DNA of 64,000 bases, taken from Ophiobolus disseminans (taxonomy: Eukaryota; Ascomycota; Dothideomycetes; Pleosporales; Phaeosphaeriaceae). The translations under genes and the position numbers were made by a program. Within the stretch, counting starts at the first letter, position 1; every line of letters begins with the position of its first letter. Below the pieces are notes generated by a model, which saw nothing but the letters and a program-made list of their open reading frames with translations, searched no databases and was not told where the DNA came from. Shown one piece after another: positions 12,201-23,459 of the stretch. The stretch spans positions 851,111-915,110 of the forward strand of contig MU006228.1 of NCBI GenBank assembly GCA_010093685.1, read 5' to 3'.

Positions 12201-12575
12201 GAGGCCCCACCTGTCAGGGACCGCTCCCCATTCGCCCAACCAAGATTAACAACGGTGATTGTCCGCATGGCGCTAGTCTGCTTCTGACTTCAGGAGATGA
12301 GATGGGGCAGCCGGCTGCGCTGTCTCTTTATCCTGCGCCTGGCCGCTTTGTCTTCTTGTTCGCTTCTCTTTCACCGCCGTCCCAGCTATTTTACCCATTG
12401 TCCCTCTCTTCATCCCCAGCAAATTTCGCGCGTTCACTCATTCACGCCCGGATTGCTATAGCGACCAGTCACTCCTTCGACACCCAACAGTCATACCGGC
12501 CCACTCCTTTATCCGCGCAAACTCGTTGAACGACCTGACGACCGCACACAAACCAAACTTCGAACACTCATCAGC
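9296..12575. other. long intergenic region, no gene supported
   Basis: About 3.3 kb with only short, mutually overlapping open frames and no domain or convincing exon chain. The last 150 bp, pyrimidine-rich with CT runs, probably form the promoter and leader of the secreted-protein gene at 12576. Confidence 0.45.
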
Positions 12576-13666
12576 ATGCGTTACACCTCTGCTGTGGTGC
12601 TGAGCACCCTCGCTGTTGGCCAGGCCGCCGCCGCCCATAACCGCCACGCCAGCTTCCATGCGCGTCGCGAAGCGTAAGTTGCTCTTGTGTTGCTCCGACT
12701 CCTACGACAATGCTGACCACGTGCAGATCCAAGCGCGACGCCGACCCCGTTCCTGTCGACTGGAATGCCATCTCCTACGATCTGAGTGCTGTTGACTGGT
12801 CCTCCGTCTTCGCCTCGGACAAGGCTGCGAAGCCCACCGCCGCTCCTGAGCAGAAGAAGCCCGAGCAGAAGCAGCCTGAGCCCGTCGTGGCTAAGCCCAC
12901 CCCCACCCCTGAAGCAAAGAAGGAGTCTGCCCCAACCCCTGCCGCATCAAGCCCAAAGCCTGCTGAGAGCTCCAAGGCTGCCGCGCCCTCCGTCTCCAAG
13001 CCCGATCTCAAGGAGAAGGTCGAAAATCTTGTTGGTGACCTCATGGCCAACGTGGCCAGCATCTCGAGCGCAATCGATGCGAAGATCGGCATCAACGACA
13101 AGGCCAACAACGGAGGCCTCTGGGTTGGCAAGGACAGCGACTGGGGTATGGACGTGACCAACAACGGTGACGACGCGGTCTTCTACTGCTGGCAAAAGAA
13201 CGGCTTCGCTGGCATGTCGATTAACGTCAACGCGCCCGCCATCTCTGTCGGCATCAAGTCCGGCCAGACCGTCAGCATCTCCGCCGCCGCCGGCACATCT
13301 GGTGCCTGTGCTCCTGCCACCATGAAGACCCCCAAGTCCAACTTTGGTGGTGTCAAGAACACCTGGGCCGAGTTCACTTTCGGTGACGCCGGCAGGAAGA
13401 TCATGGGTGTCTTCAATGTCTCCAAGAACGTCAACATGAAGGGCTGTGACATCAGCATGAAGGGCGCCACCTGCACCTCTGACAAGGCTACATGTATCTT
13501 CCAGTGCCAGGATGAGAACGCCGAGTCCTGCGAGTTTGGCTACAACCTCGTCAACTGCTCTGCCTCCAACGGTGGCGGCGGCGGCTACGACCCAATCATG
13601 GGAGGTGTCGGCGGTGGCTGCAACATGCCCGAATCCGGCGAGAGGATTAAGGTCTCCTTCGCGTAG
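12576..13666 (+). CDS. secreted Asp f 4-like protein (2 exons)
   Basis: Join 12576-12673 and 12727-13666, 345 residues. The 53-bp intron (GTAAGT...CAG) is phase 2. The N terminus MRYTSAVVLSTLAVGQAAAA is a clear signal peptide, followed by dibasic sites (RR, KR) that Kex2-type proteases could cut. Residues about 70-130 are rich in Pro, Ala and Lys and look like a disordered linker. The C-terminal ~220 residues are Gly/Asn-rich with six or more Cys and end in a glycine-rich stretch then GGGCNMPESGERIKVSF. This layout resembles the Asp f 4 allergen family, a secreted fungal protein group of unknown biochemical function. The secreted nature is well supported; the family name is moderately sure. 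Confidence 0.82.
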
Positions 13667-15224
13667 ACGCGTCATGTTCTGTTTGGGTCGGCGTTGGCAT
13701 GCGCATGTGCATATACCTTCATCACACACTTTTTTACTTCGGGCTTTGGATATTCCTCGTTCAACTCGGCAATATTCTTGGACATACTATTGCTGTTGCA
13801 AGATACCCACACACATCATACAAGGGTATGAGATGTCGTTCCATATGGACGAGGGCGCATATATTCCGGCTCTTAGTGGTCAATGTTTTCTGTATAAATG
13901 TCTAAAACTGTTAGTAGCGAATCTCAAAAGTTGAAAACAATGCTGTGTACTTGCCCAGTGAACATGTCGTGTACGTATAGGGAGCCTTGATTGGAGAGAC
14001 CACTGCCGCCGAGATGAGCTGCCATCGCATCCAGCCAACCATAAACCCAAGTCGGTCGGGAAGTAAGCAGTAGTGCGACGACTACTTTGAATCTATCCTC
14101 GCGCTTCTGGCTGATGTAGAAGAGGCCAGACACCAGCTGTTAAAGAAGGACGGACCGACGTTGAAACGACCCAGTTGCCGACCTCGAAACGGCGGCCGTC
14201 TAAGGACACAAATTCTCTTGCTCGCACCATCGCACATCTGAAGTCGCAACCCAATAGTTGTTGTTCGTTTCCTGCTCTTTCACGACGTAGAACCAGGGAG
14301 TTGTGGTCGGCATGTTGTGGATCGACACACGCCACATGATCGTGATGCACCAAAGCTCGACGACGCAAGCTGACCACTAAACTATGCGAATAGGAAGGCA
14401 CGCGAGATTCGCAGCTGAACAAGTAAGAAAGACGTCTCGAGTGTACATAAGTACTCAAGGAATGCAAAGCCCCCACATGAGGCAACATCGTGGAATGAAA
14501 AGCGCAAAGCGCAAGGCGCACTGCCTCATAAAAACCACGTCTGAAACACAGCAGAAGATACAAATAGCAAGGCAGACAATATGAAAAGACGTTGTTCGGG
14601 CACCGAGAAAGTGGGAAAAGAAAAACCGATGGCACGCTTCAAGAAAGAAGGAAGGCACGATGCTCACCTGAGGATAGACGCGGTGCATTCAAGGAACGGT
14701 CTGAAAACACACTGCACAGGCAAGGCGTGAGGTATGAACAGTAATGGCAAGCGAGACGAGATATTATGTGGCTCGGCCACCGACCTCAAGAAAGTAGGAA
14801 GGCACGAAGGTGTCCCACCCGAACCTTATAGGAAAGCACAATCAAGGAAGGAAGGAAGGCACGATAGCGCAAGGGCATCACCCCATCCCCATCCAATACA
14901 ACTAAAAATGCATACCAAGGGACGCGAACCCTCGCCTTGCATCCCTAGAACGACCTAGGAAGTGGGTCAGCGGCACACGTCGCGAAACATCGAACATCAA
15001 ACATCACAGTGTTGAAATTGTTTACTCAATTGTGCTTTCATTTAATAGTGACTACCGTGACTAGAGGAAAAACTCCGCATATCCCATAGATGTCTAAGCC
15101 AGCCATTTACGATACTACTGATACATGGTTCCAAACCAAAGCGAACCCAGAGTTTTTGGCTAGCTGCAGTGTGGATGCAATGGCAATGTAGAATGCACTT
15201 TTTAACCCTTCATGAGCGACGCAT
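13667..15224. other. intergenic, with a thrice-repeated purine-rich motif
   Basis: No gene is supported. An 11-base motif GGAAGGCACGA occurs three times in the same orientation (about 14650, 14798 and 14853), each after a purine-rich run. A region at 14905-14975 resembles a tRNA 3' half on the minus strand but fails the tRNA test (see rejected list). Confidence 0.4.
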
Positions 15225-17421
15225 CTACAACTCGTCGTGGTCGGGAGCCGAGTCGTCCTCGCCGCCAGCGCCGCCGGAGCCGTAGAGCTTGGAGGTGATG
15301 GGGTAAGCCACATCAGAGAGCTTCTGAAACTGCTCATCAAAGTCTTCAGAGGCGGCGGTGGCCTGGTTCTCATCGAGCCAGTCCTGGGTCTCCTTGACGG
15401 CGTCCTTGATGGTCTCCTTGTCATCGTCGTCGACCTTGCCACCGAGACCCTCCTCATCGTTGATCTGGTTCTTCAGGCTGTAGGCGTAGTTCTCGAGCTT
15501 GTTGCGGGCCTCAATGCGCTCGCGGTTGGCCTTGTCTTCCTCGGCATACTTCTCAGCCTCCTCAACCATGCGCTCAATGTCTTCGGTGCTGAGGCGGCCC
15601 TTGTCGTTGGTGATGGTGATGCTCTCGGCCTTTCCAGTGCCCTTGTCGACAGCGGAGACTTTGAGAATACCGTTGGCATCGAGTTCGAAAGTGACCTCAA
15701 TTTGGGGAACACCACGGGGCGCAGGACTGCAGAGATGTTAGCTGATGTTCGTTGTGACTGAAATATGGAAAAGAACGTACGGAATGTTGGTAAGCTCGAA
15801 CTTGCCGAGGTTGTTATTGTCCTTTGTCATAGCGCGTTCGCCTTCGAATACTTGGATCAGGACTACGGGCTGGTTGTCGGCGGCGGTAGAGAAGATCTGG
15901 CTCTTCTTGGTAGGGATGGCGGTACCACGCTTGATCAAAGTGGTCATAACGCCTCCGGTGGTCTCGATACCGAGAGTGAGCGGGTTAACGTCCATCAGGA
16001 TGAGCTCTTCAGTAGCTGCGTCGCCAGCCAGGATACCACCTTGAACAGCGGCACCGAAAGCGACAGCTTCATCGGGGTTGACGTCCTTGCGAGCCTTCTT
16101 TCCGAAGAACTCCTCAAGCATGGCCTGAACCTTGGGGATACGAGTAGAACCTCCAACGAGAACGATGTCATCGATGTCGGCCTTCTTCAGCTTGGCGTCC
16201 TTGAGAACCTGCTCAACAGGCTTCAGGGTCTTCTTGAACAGGTCGTTGTTGAGCTCCTCGAACTTGGCGCGGGTAAGAGTCTCAGAGAAGTCCTTGCCCT
16301 TGTGGAAAGACTCGATTTCGATCTTGGTGGTCTTCTGGCTGGAGAGCGTACGCTTGGCCTTCTCGACCTCGCGCTTCAGCTTACCCATGGTCTTCGCGTC
16401 CTTTGTGATATCGACGTCGTTCTCCTTGTTGTACTTCTTGGTGAAATGGGAGATGACACGGTTATCGAAATCCTCACCACCGAGATGAGTGTCACCAGCG
16501 GTAGACTGGACCTCAAAGACGCCCTCCTCGATAGTGAGAATGGACACATCGAAAGTACCACCACCAAGATCGTAGACGAGAACCTGGCGTTCGTTCTTAT
16601 CCGCGACCTTGTCGAGACCGTAAGCCAGAGCGGCTGCGGTAGGCTCGTTGACAACACGGAGAACGTTGAGGCCAGCGATTGTTCCAGCGTCCTTTGTAGC
16701 GGCACGCTGAGCGTCGTTGAAGTATGCGGGAACGGTAACAACAGCGTTCTTAACGGGCTCGCCAAGATAGCTCTCGGCGATCTCCTTCATCTTGCCAAGA
16801 ACCATAGCTGAGATCTCCTCGGGTGTGAAAGTGGTCTCCTTCTGGTGGACCTCGACAGAGACGCGGGGCTGGCCGTTCTTGTTGACGACCTTGAAGGGGA
16901 AGTGCTTGATATCGTTCTGGACGGCCTTGTCGGTGAACTTTTGTCCGATGAGACGTTTCTGCCATGCTGTCAGTATATGAAAGTGTGGGTTGTGGGAACG
17001 AGGGTGCTTACGATGTCGAAGACGGTTCGGTGGGGGTTGCTGGCGAACTGATTCTTGGCGGCGTCTCCAACAAGACGCTCGTCGTCGGTGAAGGCGACCC
17101 ATGATGGTGTGATACGGTTACCTGGAAGGACACTTGTCAGCTGGTGCGCTGGATGCAGAGGAATGTTATGAGCTTACCTTGGTCGTTGACCATGATCTCA
17201 ACCTTTCCGTTCTTCATGATACCGACACAAGAGTAGGTCGTTCCCAGATCAATACCAATAACGGGGCCGGAGACGGCGTTGGCGTCATCCTTGAGAGGCT
17301 CCTGGGAGTCCTGGGCGTGTGCTGTCTTTGCCAGCATCAGACCGCCGACGAGGACGAGAAGAAGATAAAAGGCAATGGACCATGTCGACCGCTTAGCGGC
17401 GCTCCGTGAGCTCCGTGCCAT
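15225..17421 (-). CDS. kar2: ER luminal Hsp70 chaperone BiP/Kar2 (4 exons)
   Basis: Complement of join 15225-15726, 15781-16958, 17012-17121 and 17178-17421; 677 residues. All three introns are 53-56 bp with clean GT-AG ends and consistent phases (1, 0, 2). Seen: a signal-anchor-like N terminus with a Leu/Val-rich core ending AHAQ, the Hsp70 signatures IGIDLGTTYSCVGI, VYDLGGGTFDVSIL and IVLVGGSTRIPKVQ, and a C-terminal HDEL retention signal. BiP binds unfolded chains in the ER lumen in an ATP-driven cycle, helps translocation and ERAD, and represses the Ire1 stress sensor. Early introns close to the start are common for fungal Hsp70 genes. Start chosen because the signal peptide follows it directly. 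Confidence 0.98.
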
Positions 17422-19341
17422 TATGTGTGGTGTGTGAGTAGTCGTGGAGACTGAAAGGCGCGGATGCCGGGGTGGTGGACGAGCGATACTCTTGGAGCTC
17501 GCTAGACGGTGGGGTGGAGGTTCTCAGAAGCCCCGGGTATCTAAAGGAAAAAGGCAAAAATAGAAGCGAGCTGCGGTTGCACTCTTGAGTGGGTGAGGGA
17601 GGAGGAAGAAGAGTGTGTGCCGGCGGAAGGCAGACGTTATATGCAGACCGGTTGCTGCACTTTTCGAAGTGAACACCTTTACGATTTCGAAGTCGGTGCC
17701 GAATGCAGCCTAGCGCGCTCTCGGATCCCTGCGCCACCGTGGTTCCTTCCCCCAACCGCGCGCACATCAGCCTCAATTTCACCTATTTTCATGCAGCGGT
17801 GTACAGGACACGTGTAAGGTTGGCCCGCCCCGATATTCGCTTGCTTTCGATTACTTTCATCGCGCGCCTATGCACCCTGTAGTCGCACGACTATCACCTG
17901 TGAGGCTCAGATGATTCCCACGCGAAAATGATAGCTGTCCTTTCCTTAGGGCTGCCTCAGCTATGTCTCGTGTAGACAGCCCCTCCCCTATCGTCTATCG
18001 CAGGCGACCCCGCACTAACGGGTCAGCCTCGCCTCCCGTCACGGACATTTGAACAAACTTCACAACTGTCCTTTGCGCAGCCCATGTCCGTCTTCGCTGC
18101 AACGTCTCCTGAAGACGTGATGCCTTTGAAAGCCTTTGGTGAAACACTCCTTTGTCTCTTGGACACCGTTGCATGTTAGCTCGAGGCAGGTCTTTCCTTG
18201 TGCCATCCTTTGAGACAACATGACCAGCGAGGTAATGCTGTTCTACTGCAGCTTGCGCTCACGACAGTTGTAGTCTGATTCACGATGCGTCCTTGTCCCA
18301 CAGTCCCAAGCAGTTTTCAAAAGCTTATCTGGCCGCTTCACCTTCTGAACACATCGCCATCCTTCCGTTTGAGGAAACACCAAGAGCTGTGGATTGTGGT
18401 GCTAAAATTTGGCATCGTGAGACGTTGTGTGTGGTCGGCTCCGTACTGTGTCAGCCATCTGGAAGCTCTGAATCATGGGCAGCTTGTGCATTGCACCTTG
18501 GATTTTCACGCAAAGTCCTTGACATGCTTCTTTTGGAAGTAATTTATTTGGTGTTGATACCAGCACTAATTATTGGCGTTTTCATGGCGCTACTCATCTG
18601 TTCGGGCATTGCATCACGGGCCAGCACTTCAAACCTCGTATTGTGTTGACAGATACATATCACATCACTGTCGATCATCAGAAGCGCTGAAATAAAGTCT
18701 CTTTGCACACCTAGATGGGAACTTTTCACCTCACAGAATCGATCACAGCACTAGGGGCTTGGAACGGCGTCGTTCGGCGACGCATGAGTCTCGCAACTTG
18801 AGGCCGAACTTTGACCGTACAGCATGGGCTTGCCACACCAAGTGGGCTGCTTAGAAATCCGCAGTCGCAACATCATTCTGCATGCCAGCGTGAGGCATGC
18901 TTTGGCAAGCTCCAAAATGGTAAGATGAAGACATGTTGCGACTGGTAGCGATCGATGCAAGCCACTCAACCAGGAAAGAGACAATGTACGCCATGCATAT
19001 TGTCGACCTCATAGCGAATCACGCAAATGCAAGCACTTTAACTGCCATGTGTCAGCGTTCTGGCGTCCGCGCGTAAGCCTCTGGTGGCCAGCTTACTACC
19101 TCCGTAGACGGATCGCCAGGTAGACCGTTGCTACAAACGCTACCAACTGCAAGCCCAACGCTTTTTACTCAACGAGCGATTAAATGCGAAGTACCATATC
19201 GTGATGCAATGGTATCTTACAAATCAAGTGCAGACCTCTGCTTGGTCCGCAGTGACGTGGGCTCCCGAATGAGGAAGGCGGGGCACGTTTTCGACGGTGC
19301 TTTCCTAAGACGGACGTCACTGAGGAAACAGTGGGAGGACG
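17422..19341. other. intergenic: kar2 promoter and unassigned DNA
   Basis: The first ~400 bp must hold the kar2 promoter (minus strand). The remaining ~1.5 kb shows short shadow frames only; the longest (18285-18649) have no signal or domain that convinces. Confidence 0.4.
17808..17815. promoter_or_regulatory. palindrome ACACGTGT upstream of kar2
   Basis: A perfect CACGTG-core palindrome about 390 bp before the kar2 start codon. bZIP factors such as Hac1 bind ACGT-core sites at unfolded-protein-response genes, so this is a plausible stress-response site, but one short palindrome is weak evidence. Confidence 0.25.
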
Positions 19342-19348
19342 TATAAAG
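19342..19348 (+). promoter_or_regulatory. TATA box of the old yellow enzyme gene
   Basis: TATAAAG lies 94 bp before the ATG at 19442 and is followed by a short C/T- and A-rich leader, a normal fungal core promoter arrangement. Confidence 0.55.
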
Positions 19349-19441
19349 TGGTCACAACAGCCACTTTACTCCCAGTATCAATTGTAATTCGTACTCATTC
19401 CTCCCAAACAACACTCCTAAAGCTCAGTTTTAAACGTAAAG

Positions 19442-20984
19442 ATGGGCGCCGAAGCAAACACCGATAATCCTCATTCTCACCACGCCATTCCGAAGGATGT
19501 CCCTGAGGACAAGGGCTTGAAAAATGAGGCTGCGCCAGGAGTATGTGCGACTACACTGCACGTTGTTAGGCATGCTGATATTTCCAGGTCTCCTACTTCA
19601 CGCCCAAGCAAGAGCCTAGAGCCGGTACAGCTATTGGTATGCTCGATGGCAATTCCAAGATCCCCAAGCTCTTCGCCCCCCTCAAGATTCGCGGTATGGA
19701 AATGCAGAACCGAATCGCTCTCTCGCCATTGTGCCAATACTCTGCCGAGGATGGACACCATACATCATGGCATCTCACCCACCTTGGAGGCATCATCCAG
19801 CGCGGACCCGGTCTCACCATAGTCGAGGCCACGGCTGTGCAAGCCAACGGCCGAATCACGCCCGAGGACAGTGGCCTGTGGAAAGATTCCCAGATGGAGC
19901 CCCTCCGCAAGATTGTTGAGTTTGCACACTCACAGAACCAGAAGATTGGCATCCAACTAGGACATGCTGGCCGCAAGGCCAGCACCGTTGCACCGTGGTT
20001 GAGCAAAGGAGACATTGCTGGAAAGGAGTTGAACGGCTGGCCCGACGACGTGCACGCTCCTTCGGCGATTGCCTTTAACGACCATCATTGCCAGCCGAAG
20101 GAGATGTCAATCGAGGACATCGAAACCCTGAAAGGTGACTTCAAGAGAGCCATCGAGCGTGCTGTTGAAGTCGGCTTCGACACCATCGAGATCCACAACG
20201 CCCACGGCTACCTTCTCCATACCTTCCTCTCTCCCGCATCCAACCAGCGCACCGACAAATACGGAGGTTCCTTCGAGAACCGCACCCGCCTGACAGTCGA
20301 GTTGGTGGATCTTGCACGACAAACCATTCCAAAGGACATGCCCCTCCTCCTACGCATCAGCGCAACCGACTGGCTGGAAGAAGCCAGCGTCGAAGGTTGG
20401 ACCCTTGACCAAACCGTGCAACTCTCTGAGATCCTAGCCGACCACGGCGTCGATCTGCTCGATGTTTCCTCCGGCGGCCTACACGAGAAACAACACATCC
20501 ACGGCGGCCCTGGATACCAGGAGCCTTTCGCCAAAGCCGTCAAGGACAAGGTTGGAGACAAAATGCTCGTCGGCACCGTCGGCTCGATTACAAACGGCAA
20601 GCAGGCGAACGGCTACCTCGAGGACGATAACTTGGACGTCGCTTTCATCGGCCGCATGTTCCAGAAGAACCCTGGTCTTGTCTGGCAATTTGCCGATGAG
20701 CTAGGCGTTGAGGGACGATGGGCCAACCAGATTAGATGGGGCTTCGGAGGCCGCGGCAAGAAGTAAGTTACTTGTCGCAAGCGCCTCCCACACATCGTTT
20801 GTCGATGATGCTCTTTGATCTTTCGTTGCATTATCGGAGCAGGGTAGACCAGTGGGAAGGTTCGATAAGTTCGTTCAAAGTCAAGAGCGCGGATGTGGTT
20901 CTAATGTTTCCTTCTAGGGACGAAGTTACCAAGAAGAACCAGTTTGCAAACGAGGGAGAGTTCATCATGCACAAGGGCGCTTAG
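19442..20984 (+). CDS. old yellow enzyme family FMN oxidoreductase, YqjM-like (3 exons)
   Basis: Join 19442-19540, 19588-20762 and 20918-20984; 446 residues. FMN-dependent NAD(P)H oxidoreductase on a TIM barrel; such enzymes reduce the C=C bond of electron-poor alkenes. Seen: SPLCQYS (the YqjM-type Cys site), EATAVQANGRITPEDSGLW, IQLGHAGRKAS, and IEIHNAHGYLLH followed by the SPASNQRTDKYGGSFENR stretch that marks the family. The third exon adds 22 residues (DEVTKK...HKGA). If the 155-bp last intron is retained, the protein instead stops at 20766 right after GGRGKK. Exon 1 (33 residues) is polar and low in similarity to the core. Physiological substrate is unknown; a detoxification or redox role is inferred. 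Confidence 0.93.
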
Positions 20985-21634
20985 ATATGCTCTGTAGTTA
21001 CCAGCAGTTTAGAACAATGTGGATAGTACCATCTGTAGTGTTGTTGCTGCAGAATTTTCGAGCCGCTCGATATTTCTTGTTCAATTAACGCAGTACTTCT
21101 AAGCTACTTACTTTCCTTCTTCTCTCAAAGTTTAGAATTTTCGAGCTGCTCGATTTTCCTATTCTTGCGTATCTCCAGAATACCAAGTCAAATAGTCGAT
21201 TATGAAGTCCCCACTCGAGTACGACGATAGTGGCTTTTCGGATACCGGTGAGCAGTTATCGCCGAGGTTGGACTTGTTTCGTATTGAGGCAACTTGACAT
21301 GTACGTTTAGGGAAATAAGAGGTTGCGGATACCAAGTATGTACGCGACGAAACCAACGCGTCCTGGTAGGGCTAGGACTAGCTCCTTGCTTCTTGATTGG
21401 GTAGTGGGGTTTGCAAGACGTCACAATCAGAACGCGATCACACAGCATCAAACCACGCTTGCATCCAAGAATTTGAGGCTTTGTAAGATCATGCCCTAAA
21501 GTTTGGGTATTAGGTCTCAAGACATTCTTCTCCGTCGAAGTTGTTCAACGAATTGTGCTGATCTCCAGTGTTTTGCCTTTGACAATTCAGTTCACATGAG
21601 CACTTTTTAAATCATACCTCACTCAAACGCCATC
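20985..21634. other. intergenic with two near-identical palindromes
   Basis: Two copies of a 22-base palindromic block (core TCGAGC-N-GCTCGA) lie at 21053-21074 and 21136-21157. They could form small hairpins 3' of the oxidoreductase gene. Nothing else is recognised. Confidence 0.45.
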
Positions 21635-23075
21635 ATGGCAAAAGACACCGTCGTCGACCCAGCAGCCCGCGACAAATACCTCCTCCAAGGTCCCTCCCAC
21701 CCCTCCCCAACCCCACATCCCATCTAACACCCCAGCAGTAACCGCAGGCCCATCCTACGACCCCTCAAACCACCAACCCATCCCCGCCAACGGCCCGCAC
21801 TCCACAACAATAGAAAGCCCCCTCGTAACATGCTACCTCAGAGTCCGCATAAAAGACTACCACGGCCTGCCCCACAACTCGCCCCCATCCTCACCTTACT
21901 TCGACCACCCACTCCACACCTCAGACCGCTACTCCATCGCCTTTTCCTTCGTGCCTAAGAAACCCCTGGCTGGAAATGATATCGTTCTTGGTTTTGACTA
22001 TGACCATAGCATCAAGCACCAACTCCCCCCCGGCTTCAAATACGCTATGAAAATCGCAACGTCGATGCTAGACCCCGGTTTATATTCCGATGCATACAGC
22101 GACGAGCCGTATCTATACGGCCCTGCGCTGTCCGGCCTGTTTACGCTCAATATCGGCGATATGGTGCGGGACGTCTCAGCGTCTGAACAACTCGCCGCGC
22201 TTGAACAGGCGACCGGAGGCGTTGTGCAAGAAGGCGCCACGGGTTCCGGGCAAGCGATTCGCTCACACTTCAACATCCCTGATAAATGGAAAAAGCGGCG
22301 AAAGCACTTCCTCAACGCCGACGCACTGCGGTCTTTCACCTTCGAAGAAGGCCGCATGTACCACGCCGATTTCTTCAATCCGCACCTCGATTTCGCCAAT
22401 TTTTCGCTGCGGTTGCCGGGGTTTAGTATTAGTGTGGCGAGGTATATTGATGAGAAGACACATCATTTGAGGTATGTCCTTAAGAATAGGGGGACGGGGG
22501 AGGTGCTGTTTGTTGTGTTTTTTAAGCTGTTGTACGGGGAGGAACTAAGAGAGGTGCAGGGGAAGAGCGTGGATGGGGATGGTGGTGGGGAGGAGCAGGA
22601 ACAGGAGCAGGAACAGGAGCAGGAGCAGGAACAGGAGCAGGAACAGGAGCAGGAACAGGAGCAGGAACAGGAGCAGGAACAGGAGCAAGAACAGGAGCAA
22701 GAACAGGAGCAAGAACAGGAGCAAGGATATGAGCGGGGGACGAATGCGTCTGCAGCGGACAGTCAATCTCAATCTTCCCATCGGAATCCAAAACCAACAG
22801 CCTCAGAGAACCCACCACCCCGCCAACCCCCACCCCCTCAAACCTCCGACGAAGATACCGCATCCCCAGCCTCGAGCGCCATAACATCTCTGTCCAATTC
22901 CATTTACGCCGTTTTCGTAGCGATGGGCCTGTGGGACGATACCTCCTCTTTATCTGACTACGAAGAATCAACGCCATCACAGCCCGACGGCAAAGCGCTG
23001 AATGCGGAAGTCGATGCCATGGACGACGCGACGGTCGAGAAGTATTTGCAGAGTCGACAGGGGAATGCGGGGTAG
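21635..23075 (+). CDS. DUF1769 (UPF0590) family protein with a Glu-Gln repeat tract
   Basis: Join 21635-21689 and 21739-23075; 463 residues. Exon 2 holds the conserved fungal DUF1769 region: TCYLRVRIKDYHGLP, then YSIAFSFVPKKPLAGNDIVLG, a DHSIKHQLPPGF segment and PYLYGPALSGLFTLNIG. The family is widespread in fungi and has no settled biochemical role. From residue ~305 a run of 22 Glu-Gln dipeptides precedes a Ser/Pro-rich disordered tail. The intron is odd: the donor is GTCCCT instead of GTAAGT, and the acceptor is a tandem CAGCAG, so two proteins differing by one residue are possible. The alternative is a start further down in exon 2, which would lose the conserved N-terminal strand. Confidence 0.8.
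22593..22724 (+). repeat. 12-bp minisatellite encoding (Glu-Gln)22
   Basis: About eleven copies of GAGCAGGAACAG, with CAG-to-CAA changes in the last units, run without interruption. All six reading frames stay open through it (for example Pro-Ala-Pro-Val on the minus strand), so the antisense frames here are not genes. Confidence 0.95.
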
Positions 23076-23459
23076 TATTTGGGTTGGATGTAGATCTTGA
23101 TGTAGAGGCAAGTCCTACGCGGAGTAGGTAGTTGTCCACTCCTAACCTAGGCCATTTAAATGTCACTTCTCCATCGAGGAACGCTTGATGCTCGTTGATA
23201 GACGAGAACCATTCGACTGTACAAAGTGTCATGACAAAATTGACAAGTTTCATTACACAGTATAATATAGAATTGTCCCGGGTAAAGACAGGAAGATAGG
23301 GTATTACAGAACAATCCGCTAAACTCGCTCTTATACCAAACCCAAACCCAAACCCAAACACCATGCCCGCAAAGCGCAAAACGTAGCGAAACGTCCGATC
23401 TAGAGGCAATTTATCCCATTATCCTTCACCACGAAAGACTATCCACATACTCCCACTCT
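23076..23459. other. convergent intergenic region
   Basis: It separates the 3' ends of the DUF1769 gene (+) and the calpain gene (-). It contains a short tandem CCCAAA run near 23340-23360; nothing else is seen. Confidence 0.5.

Noticed and set aside
12947..13729. 260-residue minus-strand frame opposite the secreted-protein gene
   Set aside because: Antisense shadow with no domain; the plus strand has signal peptide, intron and stop in agreement.
14905..14980. Possible minus-strand tRNA: a B-box-like GGTTCGCGTCC, a T5 run just downstream and a weak acceptor pairing
   Set aside because: The T loop lacks the invariant A58, no D arm with GG is present, the acceptor pairing needs three wobbles and no proper anticodon stem forms.
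15765..16811. 348-residue plus-strand frame opposite kar2
   Set aside because: Antisense shadow of a highly biased, conserved Hsp70 coding sequence.
22522..23409. 295-residue minus-strand frame across the DUF1769 gene
   Set aside because: It is open only because the 12-bp repeat has no stop in any frame; it lacks a domain and overlaps a conserved coding region.
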